A DNA stretch of 64,000 bases. Source: Oxyruncus cristatus. Its lineage: Eukaryota > Chordata > Aves > Passeriformes > Cotingidae. The DNA lies in assembly GCA_013399855.1 (NCBI GenBank), contig VXAY01007414.1, forward strand, positions 496,625 through 560,624. Direction: 5' to 3'. Position 1 is the stretch's first letter; each line of letters starts with the position of its first letter. The notes beneath the pieces were generated by a model, which was not told the origin of the DNA, did no database searches, and was given only the letters and a program-made list of their open reading frames with translations. This document shows positions 15,601 through 26,803 of this stretch, one piece after another. Position numbers and translations under genes: made by a program.

Positions 15601-18180
15601 TGTTCATTCAAGCCAGCTAAGGATCTGCACTCATATAGGAGAATGAAATCACAGGCTCTGTACCACCCCATTTAGGAGGAAACATGGGATCCTATCTGCT
15701 GGCCAGCAGAGGTTGCTCAGAGCATGTTAATTGAGTGTTCTGTACTCCACAGCTCTTTATTTCTTATTTAGTCAAATCCAGGGGTTTTTTTATCTTCTGT
15801 GGGATTTGCTCCAACACCCTGTTTCTCCCCTCATGCTGGGTATTTGTTTTGATGCCTCATCTCTCTGGAACAATGACAGAGTTAGTGAGGAAAGCAGGAG
15901 ATGGGATTGTCCCAGGAACCTGTCCCTGGGGTGGGGAAGATTGCAGCTCTTGCTGCATTTGGAAATCGCAAAGCTCTTCTTGAATTAATTTCCCATCATT
16001 GTGGACTATATATATATATCCATGTGCATGCCCACAGATGGAAAAAAATTAATATTCCCCTACAATCTAGAAGTAAAGGAAGAAATAGATCATTATTGTT
16101 TTCCCTCTTTAAATACCCTTGAGGTCATCAGAGTGCTGATGAAGGCATCAGTGTAGTGTTGAGTTTGGATAGAAATGCAGACAGCTAAGAAATATTTTGG
16201 AAAGTTCCAATGGAAGCCATGCTTTGGCTTTGGATTCAGACCCAAATATCTTCAAATTTCATTCATAATAAGGTCTTTACGTGGGCTGCAGTAATGGTCT
16301 TAATTATATTTCTCCCATACTGGCACATCTGGATCTTCTTTAGGAGATGTGCAGTTTGCTACATGACACCTTGGAGGCCTTGTTTGTCTCCTTGGGTAAC
16401 CTTATGGAGGAATTGGAGAAGCCTGCTGCTGCACTGCTGTTGTGGTTTTGGATTTGTGTGTGGTTCATTTTTTCCTGCAGGACTGTGTTTATTCAGAGAA
16501 CACTAACTTTTAATCCTGCATCACATCCCTTGATTTCAGATAAACTCCAGTAAGAGGAGGGGAGACTTCTGGATCTAAGGTGGACTGATTTTAGATATTT
16601 TAACTGCAAATCTTCATTTATCTCCTTGCTTTAACATTAAAATAAATACCATGTTCTGATGAGAAAAGGGGGAGAGTTAGGAATACAGGCAACATTTTCT
16701 GTGGATTGAGGGTGGGAAATGTTTCGGGTTTCCTCAAGCATCCTTATTTCCTTACCCACCCTTAGGTCAGAATTGATGTTTCACTTCCTTTGGGACCAGG
16801 AAAGTCCAGAGAAAAGTGACAGAGTTGTAATTCTCCGTGAGGTGACAGCCTCTGAGGAAACTAAATCGCTCAGGTTGATCCTACGCAATGGCTTTAGGAA
16901 GGGTGACTGTTCCACACTTTTTAATGCTACCATTGGGCAGAGCAATGTCCCTTCTGAAGTGTGGTCTTGGTGTGTAACGATGCCTGAATGTCAAACAAAC
17001 ATGAAGAATGATTTTTCCCCTTGGAAGTCTTGTGTATTTGGCGTTGGGATTTCGTCCTTGCAGAATCCTTTTTTTTTTTTTTCTTTTTAAACAGAATAGT
17101 TTAATAAAGGCCAAAGAGGACTTGTCAGGTTTGCATGTGGGGTGGTGACGTTGTAAAAACATGAAAAACACTAATACAGTTTCAGTATTACTGAGCCATT
17201 AGCAACAGACGGGTTTTGTCCTTGTGGTTTGGAACTGGAATTTATCCAGTTGTTGCCGGAAGGCTACATTTAATTTGTACTGTGTTTGCATAAATAGGTT
17301 ATTTGTAAAAATCCCATTTTACTTGAACAATTCTGAATTATGCACTTATCATAAGGAGAAAAATGATCTATTGTTCTCTTTAAATAAAATGGCACTGCCC
17401 TTCCAAAGTATCCAACAGACAAAAACATGAAAAATCACAGCATACTTATATGTTACTTATCCCCAGAATCAACTCTCACATGCTCATATCCTCTGGGTTT
17501 GTAAAATTCAAAAGATTTTTTGAATTACTCCCTTAATTGTAATGTTGGCATTATAATTACTTGCTAAATAAGATTCTTTAACAATGACATCTTTGTTATC
17601 AAAGCAGTTGCACTTCTTTTCCTGGTAAGAATAGCTGCGTGCTCTGAACTGGGAAGCAGAAGTTGTCGTGGTAGCCTGATTCTGGTTGAGGAAGGAATCA
17701 ATTGCTTAGAGAAGGTTTTTTTGAGCACTGTGGAAAATCTTTTATCCCACAGGCAAATTAAGTATAAGGAAAATACAGGACCTCCACCTCAGTGGACTTG
17801 AACAGCAGTAGGCAATTTCCCCTCCAATTAGCATCTCACTCATGTGTTAGAGGGAAATAGTGGTTGGGGTTTTTTGGTCCTTAAACCTCTTTTAGCAAAT
17901 TTTCACATTCTGTGCCTTTAAGATGAGATGTAGAATAGTACAGAGAGATGTGATTGGAGAAGACCTTTTTAATCATATCATAGTTTCTTTTATTATTTTT
18001 TAATTTGGGGTTAGTCAAGAGTTATACAGTATTTCTGAGTTCCGCTTGAAGGATTCCATGTCTCTGTAGTAAGTGTGAAACCAACACAGAAGTGTAATTA
18101 CTACTGCTAACTCCAGCCAAGAGTTCTGTCATTTCTTATGGTGAATGCATGTTTTGCCATATCATGTCAGATATGGTTGC

Positions 18181-18186
18181 TATATA

Positions 18187-18218
<32 letters not shown>

Positions 18219-18219
18219 A
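18181..18219. repeat. (TA)n microsatellite
   Basis: An almost pure TA run of 39 bases with one TG interruption near 18191. It lies about 110 bases before the large assembly gap. Confidence 0.95.
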
Positions 18220-18326
18220 ATCTGTATGGATCAACTTTCAGCAATTAACTCTTATATTAGAAGAATATTCTCTGTTTCTTTGACATGTGCAACCACATGT
18301 AGCACATCTGAAATGAGTCCAGCATG

Positions 18327-19034
18327 NNNNNNNNNNNNNNNNNNNNNNNNNNNNNNNNNNNNNNNNNNNNNNNNNNNNNNNNNNNNNNNNNNNNNNNNNN
18401 NNNNNNNNNNNNNNNNNNNNNNNNNNNNNNNNNNNNNNNNNNNNNNNNNNNNNNNNNNNNNNNNNNNNNNNNNNNNNNNNNNNNNNNNNNNNNNNNNNNN
18501 NNNNNNNNNNNNNNNNNNNNNNNNNNNNNNNNNNNNNNNNNNNNNNNNNNNNNNNNNNNNNNNNNNNNNNNNNNNNNNNNNNNNNNNNNNNNNNNNNNNN
18601 NNNNNNNNNNNNNNNNNNNNNNNNNNNNNNNNNNNNNNNNNNNNNNNNNNNNNNNNNNNNNNNNNNNNNNNNNNNNNNNNNNNNNNNNNNNNNNNNNNNN
18701 NNNNNNNNNNNNNNNNNNNNNNNNNNNNNNNNNNNNNNNNNNNNNNNNNNNNNNNNNNNNNNNNNNNNNNNNNNNNNNNNNNNNNNNNNNNNNNNNNNNN
18801 NNNNNNNNNNNNNNNNNNNNNNNNNNNNNNNNNNNNNNNNNNNNNNNNNNNNNNNNNNNNNNNNNNNNNNNNNNNNNNNNNNNNNNNNNNNNNNNNNNNN
18901 NNNNNNNNNNNNNNNNNNNNNNNNNNNNNNNNNNNNNNNNNNNNNNNNNNNNNNNNNNNNNNNNNNNNNNNNNNNNNNNNNNNNNNNNNNNNNNNNNNNN
19001 NNNNNNNNNNNNNNNNNNNNNNNNNNNNNNNNNN
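18327..19034. other. Assembly gap (708 N)
   Basis: Unknown sequence of 708 placeholder bases. The right edge is a CTCTT-type pyrimidine microsatellite (19035-19060), which probably continues into the gap and caused it. Apparent open frames of 268 to 335 codons on both strands across it are made of unknown residues and have no meaning. Confidence 0.99.
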
Positions 19035-19060
19035 CTCTTCTCTCTTCTCTCTTCTCTTCC
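19035..19060. repeat. (CTCTT)n pyrimidine microsatellite at gap edge
   Basis: CTCTTCTCTCTTCTCTCTTC and TCTTCC: a short C/T-only tandem repeat beginning at the last unknown base of the gap. Its full length is hidden. Confidence 0.9.
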
Positions 19061-21949
19061 AGTATACTTTCATATGTACAGGTTATTCTTTTTTAATTTC
19101 TATTGTTCTCCATTTTCTTTTTCCTGTTAACAATTATCTCTCCCCCTCCCCTTCTTTTCTCTCTCTGATCCACAGGTTTTGCAGTGCATGTTGGTCTCCC
19201 TTCATTCAGAACTTGACATTCAAAGGTACTTGATGAAAATTGAATCCTCTCAGAGAGTTAGTACTGTACTTTCTTTTTTCTGCACTCTGCTGTGAATTGT
19301 GAATTTAACTGTGTGTGCCTTGCTTCACAACTGGAGTTCTCAAATAAATCTGAATCTGCATGCTCTTTGTCTCTCTGTATTTCACAGCAGTGAAGTATCA
19401 TTCATATAGATTAATTGCATATGGGAGTGTGATGCATGTGCATCCTTTGACAATTTTTTAATTCTGACTTTTCCTTTAATGGCATGATTGACATGAATTC
19501 CACGCTCCTGTCCTAAGATGCTCTGAAGTCCACCAAAAGTCAGTGGGAGATCCCAGATAAATAAGTGATCCCTAACAGCTGTTCCAATTCTAGCTTTATT
19601 TAGGTGTTTATACATGCCTTTTGCTACCGACTTGTCTATCTTGCATTGGCCTTTTTAGCCATCAACATGCTGGTAGCAAGCGTGGGTAGAGTCCTTCTCA
19701 AATACTCGTTCGCGAAGCTTAGCCACGATGATGGTACATACTTGGAACTGGCTTAGGTGGTAATAGTCCTGCTGCTAAGTTAAGGACAGCTCTGTGGGCA
19801 CAGCAGTAAATATTTTTGTATTGAAGGTGCAAAAAAGCTTAGTTCTACAACTTGAAGAATCATCTTACTTGTGCACTGGGCACCTGTGAAGTCACCTGTA
19901 TCTCACCTTTCACCCTGTTGAGCTTCTCTTTCATTTCTGTGTGGCTTGTAACACTATATAGGATGGATGTCTACTACAGTTACCTTTTTGCCCCATCCAG
20001 GCAGTGAATGTGCACATGCCTTGTAGATACATAGGTAAAAGGTGCCTCTGCGTGGTTTGTGGTGCAGTCAACAGCACATTTATAAAAGCACCAAGGTAGC
20101 ACATGCTGCAAGCAAGGAGTGAGGTGGAGCATGCAGAGTGCACAGCGCCTGATTTGCGCCTGATTTGTCACTTCCCAACTTGTTTTGTTTCCATTTTCGG
20201 GATATAAGTAGTCCAATAAACATGCCCACCACAGGGAAGGGTGGGACAGGCAGAGGTGTGGCGAGCAGTAAGGCTTCTCCCTGCCTTGCCAAGGAGATGG
20301 CCTCGAGGGAAAGAAAAAGAAGCAAAAGGGCAAGGTGACAGGTTGGAAGAGAGGAGTAGAAGCTTCTACAGCATCTCCTGCAGCAGCCCCTTAACTCTCC
20401 CCAGGTGCCAGAGCAAAAGGCTCTAGTAAGTGCTTCATCACAGGTTTACTTCCGTGAATTGAGGCTAAAAATAAGTCACTGCTTGCTGCTTTTCCTGGGC
20501 GATTGTTTTTGCTGGGGGCTGGAGGCCCCCACGGTCAGTTCACACCCTGTCCCGCAGACCTCGCTCCCATTCTCCAGCCGTCATGGCGATGGCTTTTTCA
20601 GTTATTTTTAAAACAGAGTGTTAATTCAGAGCTCTTTCTTAGCTTGCAGAAACACAGAAAAACAGGTTTTTCCAGGACTGGTGCATTGTGTTCCTTTGCT
20701 TTGGGAAACACACACCACAAAAACAGACTCTCCTCCTGTTTTCCTTAGGGACATGTGTGGGAGAACAGGGATGGGTAGATAATAATTTTCTTGAATCAAA
20801 ACTCAGTATCCCCTAGGTACATTTAGGCATCTGGTATATATTCTTTTTTTTTTTTTTTCCCTTTAGCTTTTGCATGTGGTTTTAAGCATGTAAAAATCTT
20901 TCCCCTTTAATCAGCATAATGACAGTTTTTGTTTAAATCATCCCTTTTAATCTTCACAGTTCTCATGGCGATTTGGGGGATTGTGTAGGTAGGAGTTACC
21001 TCACCCGCTGCTGATGAAACGCAGCCATCTCCTGGATGGAGCAAAGGGTCATGCTGGCTTGTGGATACTTCACAGTAGAGTTTTTCAGGAGGGAAAAGAG
21101 AAATAGCTTCCAACTGAAACTGCCATAAGATTTTAATTAAGACAAATGTTGATGTCCAGGCTGGAATTTATGGATAACTTATTTAAACAAAGTAATAATA
21201 AACTGAAGCTGTGATGCAAGAATTAAGGCAGACTGTAGAAGAACAAATTTTGCTCTGAGCAAAACTGATGGAACCATAGAAGCCTTTGCAGGGAAAAATA
21301 GTGAGATGATCACTGACTTTAAATTTGGCTATCACGTATAAATAAATGCTTCATGTCATAAAGCATTAGAATAAAGCAGATAAATTATTATAAAATTAAA
21401 GATTTCTTTCATTCAGTGTGAACTTTTGCTTTTTACCACTGGGTGACTAATAGTTTTCTCTATTGTTTTACTTCAGTTTCTACCCTAAAGTCTCAGACTG
21501 GCATTTGTAGAAAGATAAAACCTTAGATTTGGACAGAAACATACTGAGAAATATTTGTATACTTTAATGTGGATGGCTTGGGTTTTTCTGATATTACACG
21601 TATTCCAAAGAGATGCCACAGCATGTTGCATATTTCAGTCTGGACTTGTCTGGACCAATTAAGCTGCTCTTAGACGGGCTATTGAGTTCCTTAGGGCAAC
21701 ATTTTCAAATGCAAGTTCCTGCAATTAAACATCTGAATAAGAGGTCTGGCAGCATAAGCGCTGAGCACCTACAGCTTTTATTGCTCCTAATGAATATCTT
21801 TACTGTAAACACACAGCTTTCCTGTAAAACAGGTTTCAATTTATCTAAATGCTTACAGTTTTAAAAAAACCCAAACCAAACAACATTGAAAATGTTGCTT
21901 CATGTCAGTCATTTATAACAGACTTTCATGAAAAACTTTTTCTGCTAAC

Positions 21950-22850
21950 TCTGGGGATCAACCGGCTGAAGAGCAACGTGGTCCTGCCAAGGGCGAGTAG
22001 CCTGTGGATATCCTGCTCGGTGATTCACAGCGCTTGGGATTAAAAGAAATGGGTTTTGGCGGCTTGCCACAGCAGGGAGCATGCAGCTGGCCACCAACAG
22101 GAGCTAGCAAGGCTCGTGGGAAAACGTGCAGATTTTTAGGATGATTTGAATATCATTCCAACCTTAAAATATGGCCGATAAACTCTGACACATCATTAGA
22201 CATGGGTTTTTTTTTTCCTGCTAGGTGAAAGAAACTGGGGTCAGCATCATTGAATAAACAGAGTGGCGATGAAGATCCTGTCATAAGCAGAAAGGAGTTT
22301 TTCCTTCAAATAAATTCATAAAATTGAGTAAATGGCCACTCGGCTGAGCATCCTGAGCCTGAGGCAGTGACGTGGCTGTGACTGGGCATTACTGGTGCTG
22401 TTGACTGAGTTATCTTCCCTTGCTTCTCGTTCACGATAGGAGGGAATGGGAATGCTTTCTTTTACCTTCCTTGGAAAAGTTCTTCTGGGTCTATTTCCTG
22501 CCTTCCTGAGAGCATGAAGAGGTCTGCGCTGGGGCTGTACCTCAGGTTCACAGTACACTGAATGCATTGCTTTGCTTAATGACCGCACAGCAGGTGGCAG
22601 GGGAGGGCTCTGTGATTCGTGCTCTGCTGGCATTACCCCTGCGGTGAGTATGGCGAGCTCAAGCTTTCTCAGGGCCGCCGGCGGCAGGACGAGGCTGGCA
22701 GTGCCGCAGACAAGGGGGAGCTCGGGCAGCATCCAACGCAGAACATGCCTCAAAGCCAGGGAGGCTGCAGGCAAGTGGGGAACCTTGGTCCAGCGCTAGG
22801 GGTGGTGGGCAACCACGTCTCGGGCGTTGTCTCTCTCTCCTTACCAAAGA
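21950..22850. promoter_or_regulatory. GC- and CpG-rich patch, possible alternative promoter
   Basis: This stretch is clearly richer in G+C and CpG than the AT-rich DNA around it. I count about 15 CpGs in roughly 270 bases from 22570 to 22840, including GCCGCCGGCGGCAGGACGAG (22673-22692), and about eight more between 21960 and 22140. In the middle is a consensus 5' splice site, GCG|GTGAGT, with the donor at 22644. CpG islands usually mark promoters, and KIAA1217 is known to use several first exons, so a transcript start for an N-terminally shorter isoform 6.4 kb before exon A is plausible. There is no direct proof of transcription. Open frames here on both strands (up to 152 codons, minus strand 22316-22774) look like by-products of the high GC content. 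Confidence 0.35.
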
Positions 22851-25070
22851 GGAAAGAATTCTGGCCCTTCATACCGTAGAAGTCAATACTGCCACCAAAC
22901 TGAGCATGCTTGTGAGCAAGAACTGGCTCACGAGTTACAAACTCGCTGTCTTTGATTCAGCAGAAAACAGTGAAATGTTTGAGTTCGAAATAGAGAAATG
23001 AAAGCCAGAGACATATGGTAGCCCATAAGCAGGCGTCAGGGAAGAGTGTACTAACACCTACCACCTACAGAATCTGCACACTGTCAAGTGGGCAGTTGCC
23101 TCCCATTCTCTTCAGCTCGGGAGGACACAGATGCTGGAGCGTGCCTGCTCCTGGCATGGTACCATTTCCAACTGATGGTGTCTGAAAGAAAGATACCATG
23201 GATTTTTGCACCTCATAATGGTGAAATTGCACACAGAGAAAAGTGAGCTTGTCGTGAGAGATGGTTTTATGTTGCATTCAGCTGCTGAATCATCTCACCA
23301 CCCCCAGTTGCCCTCAGTGAGAGAGAGTATCCAAATAAATCACTTGCACAGATGTAACGTGAACTTTAGTTTATATAGACATTTATAAGCATTTTACTTT
23401 TCTGAAAATGTGCTGTGGAAAAAGTATGGAAAATGCTTAAAAACAAGATAATGTGGATAGTATTCACTTTCTCTTCAACAGTAATATGTCACTAATAGCA
23501 TGTCCAGACAAGTAAAACTGTCATTGTGTTAATATGGGACCCCAAAGACTGTATTTGTGGAAAAAGCAGATCCATCCTTCAGACAGTGATAATTTGGATC
23601 TGACAGAAATGTGATGAAGAAACATTATTGTTGCAGTTGTTAGAACTCGTATTGTGACAGTATTTTAGAATTGCTAATCTCATCATACCTGAAACACAGC
23701 CTGTTCATATGCGTATTTGCAGTCTGTCACATACCCTGTATTCATCTTTGGCACAAGTCACAGGACAAATAGTTAACTTGAAGGTCAAGAAAGGGAGGCT
23801 TCCAGTTTTCTACTAATTTTTCTTCTCTATTTGAAATGTCAGGAAGGCTCTTAAATGTGGCTGTGTTTTTGCCTATGCTGTGTTCTTTAGAGCACACGAT
23901 TGGAAAGAGTTATTTTACTATTATTTTTTTGTGTCTCTGTTTGCCATTTGTACACTGCCAGGAGTGCTAGCACTTCCAAGGTGTGTACGATAAGATTCTT
24001 TTCCTGAACGGAGAAGTTTCTGTCAAGATAAAGGCTAAGGAAGTTCCTGGAGACAGGAAATAAAAAATGTGAATTGATCAAGAGATGAAATTAAATCGTT
24101 CTTCAGGTTACGGGTTTTTTTTTTTCTTAGTTCTGTTTTGTCTGTGAAAATGTGTGAAGCAAATTTGCAGGAGAGATTTTTAAAAATGAAAAGTAAAAAA
24201 GGCTTCAGTTAAGATTAGTGTGGAAAGTAACGAGAAATGAGCATAGAAGAACTCTATGAAGAGCAGAAACATAAAACCAGGTAGAACAAAAGGGTGGACA
24301 AATGTGAGCAGAGGACCAGAGGCAGAAGCAAGCACAGAACTTGATACTCTGGTGCTCCATGGCTGCTCATTACGTTGGTATTTCTGCAGTATTTCACTTT
24401 TCCTTATTCAGGTACCTTCACATTTCATTCCTAATTATTTGCACTTTTTTCTTTCTTTTATTCTTTTTTTTTTGTTCTGAGTCAGTGAAGGAACTAAAGC
24501 ACATTTATTAAAAGTGCATTCTTTGGACAAGCTGTAACAGAGAGATATCAGTCATGAGGCATGATTAACCACGGATTTAATTCTTCATCAAATCCCAAGA
24601 GAAGTTGAAAGATACTGTATCTTCTGTAATTGGAACTTCCATGTGGTATACTTAAATATGTACTCTGAAAAGGTGACAAGCATCTATACCCTTGTACATA
24701 AAATAGTGTATCCTAAGTAAAGAGTCATCTCAGAGCAGTGTGTAATTATGTATAAATTTTCATTAGAATTGTTCATCCTTACTTTGGCCTTTCCTTTCTG
24801 ATGAGCTTCTGACCCAGAACCAGCACAGGCAATGTCTTTTATCGGAGAACTCCTTAAGGAGCGTCAGCTCTACTCAGCTGGCTGAAAAATGAAGCCTGTT
24901 GCACCAAGAAACGTTCCTGGGGGTGTCTCCTAACACATAGCTGGGGGGGAGGGAGACCATGGCTGACTGAGGAAATGTAGCCTAACTGGCCTTGGCAGAG
25001 AGGAAAGAGAGAGACCTGCTGCCCATTTCGGAACCACCTTCTGATTTCTGGCATTTATCCCAAAGGTGGC

Positions 25071-25215
25071 TTGGAAAGTGCAAGTGTTTCTTTGGGTTTG
25101 TCTGCCTGTGTGGAGTATCTGTTTACATGTTTTAATTTTGGAAAGTGCAATTGTTTCTTTGGGTTTGTCTGCCTGTGTGGAGTATCTGTTTACATGTTTT
25201 AATTTTGGATAGTGC
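25071..25215. repeat. 67-bp tandem duplication, 2.2 copies
   Basis: Two adjacent 67-base copies, 25071-25137 and 25138-25204, differ at one position (25084 G versus 25151 T) and are followed by the first 11 bases of a third copy with one change. The unit begins TTGGAAAGTGCAA and ends ACATGTTTTAATT. The near identity points to a recent duplication. Confidence 0.95.
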
Positions 25216-25985
25216 TACCCCTCTAGTTGAGTTTTCTTGAGTTTTCTTCTCTGTTAGATATTAGGGGTTTTTTGCTACAGCACCATTCTGACTCTCACAA
25301 CAGCAGTCTACACTATGACTCTAGCTGGGTTCTGCTGGGTCCTGAAACATGGACTGTTGTGGTGAATATTTATTTTGTAAATGTCTATATTGTGTGCTAG
25401 TTCCTGAAAAGTACTTAAAATGACAATTCCTGTAGTATTATTTTAAGCTTTTTAATATTTTTGAAGTACATTAGTGAACATTCTATGGGAAAATATATCT
25501 GCCATTATTTACTAAGTATTTATTTGCCATTTTTCTTATTTATCTTATTTAATATTAGAATCAACATGCTGAATAGTTATTGCAAGGGTTGGATAATACT
25601 AAAGGTTTATGCACTTCTTTCTTCAACCATCTTTATAAGTCCTTGTAGATTATGGCTCTGTAAATGTTGCTGGTTCCTTCCCCGCTTCATAGGTTGGTTT
25701 TCCTAAAAAGTCATATCTAGGAATCCACTTTATTTTGAAGTAACATCAAGCCTAGTGCTCATTGCCAGTAATAAAAATGCTTTCCTATCAAATATGCACT
25801 CATATCTCTTAGTTACTTGAATAGCCACTGTTTTTTGCTGAGTTTGAGATTTTTTTTAGAAACTGTTTAAAATTCAGAATCGCTCCTGAAATGCAATGTT
25901 TACAGGAGTTGAGCATGACAAATAGCTTGAAGCCTTTCATAGACAGTACGTGTATATTTGATGGATCTCATTTACAGCTTGCATT

Positions 25986-26096
25986 GGGTTTGTGTTTGTA
26001 TCATTACCCTTACTAGAGTGGAACTACTGTGGATGTGGGTTTATGTTTGTATTACTCCACTTTAGTACTACTAGAGTGGAACTACTATGGATTTGA
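25986..26096. repeat. Diverged tandem duplication, 51-58 bp period
   Basis: GGGTTTGTGTTTGTAT (25986) and GGGTTTATGTTTGTAT (26037) are 51 bases apart; the second shared block, ACTAGAGTGGAACTACT (26012 and 26070), is 58 apart, so a 7-base indel separates the copies. The unit is unrelated to the 67-bp repeat that lies 0.8 kb to the left. Confidence 0.85.
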
Positions 26097-26218
26097 ACTG
26101 GTGGATTAAGAGGAAGAGGGGGCTTCATGTCTGAGCAGGATCCATGATGTGCCTCTGCCTTGCTTCAGAAGACTGCAGTATTCATGGTGAGGAATGAGGG
26201 CCGCCAAAAGGGATCATT

Positions 26219-26223
26219 TTTAG
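26219..26223. repeat. Target-site duplication, left copy (TTTAG)
   Basis: Five bases, TTTAG, directly left of the LTR at 26224-26798. The identical copy is at 26799-26803. Confidence 0.85.
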
Positions 26224-26798
26224 TGTGGTGGCTGGATGCCAGCTGCCCACCAAGCACTCTATTCCCCTCCTCAGCAGGAGACCAGGGGAGAAAATAAGAT
26301 AGAAAAAACCCTCACGGGTCAAGATAAAGGCAATTTAATAAAGCAAAAGCAAAGGCTGTGTGTGGAAGCAAAAGAAAACAAAGGATTTATTCTCTATTTT
26401 TCATGAGCAGGTGATGTTCAGCCACTTCCCAGAAAGTACGGTTTCAGGCTTCAGTACACATAGCAGTTGCTCCTTAGGACAAATGTAATAACAAATGCTT
26501 CCTCTCCTTCTCCTTTTTCTTAGCTTTTATAGCTGAGCAGTCATCATATGATATGGAGTATCCCTTTGGTCAGCTTGGGTCAGCTCTCCTGGCTATGTCC
26601 CTTCCCAAGATCATGCCCACCCCCAGCCTACTGGGTGAGTAGGGGAGTGTTGGAGAGAGCCTTGATGCTGTGCAAGCCCTGCTGAGCAGTAGCCAAAATA
26701 CCGTTTTATCAACAACTTTCTAGCTACCAATACAAAGTACAGCACAGTGAGGGCTGCTGTGGAGAAAGTGTAACTCTGTCTCAGCTAGACCCAATGCA
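26224..26798 (-). mobile_element. Solo LTR of an endogenous retrovirus (minus sense)
   Basis: A 575-bp element reading, on the minus strand, from TGCATTGGGTCTAGCTGAGA to TCCAGCCACCACA, with the TG...CA ends expected of an LTR. It is flanked on both sides by the same 5 bases, TTTAG (26219-26223 and 26799-26803), a target-site duplication. On the minus strand a TATA box (TATAAAA, 26525-26531) lies about 270 bases in, and a polyadenylation signal (AATAAA, 26386-26391) follows about 140 bases later, giving the U3-R-U5 order. There is no internal retroviral sequence on either side, so this is a solo LTR left by recombination. I recognise the sequence type as a widespread bird LTR; a 5-bp duplication suits an ERVL- or ERV1-like family, but the name is not assigned. 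Confidence 0.85.
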
Positions 26799-26803
26799 TT
26801 TAG
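26799..26803. repeat. Target-site duplication, right copy (TTTAG)
   Basis: Five bases, TTTAG, directly right of the LTR, identical to 26219-26223. Confidence 0.85.

Noticed and set aside
16719..17090. 123-codon open frame with mixed composition
   Set aside because: Ends in a poly-Phe run from a T tract and shows no family resemblance; most likely chance.
18226..19233. Longest apparent open frames (268 to 335 codons, both strands)
   Set aside because: They run through the 708-base gap and consist mostly of unknown residues; the real residues at the ends resemble nothing.
22316..22774. 152-codon open frame on the minus strand
   Set aside because: It lies in the GC-rich patch, where stops are rare by composition; no domain, signal or family resemblance.
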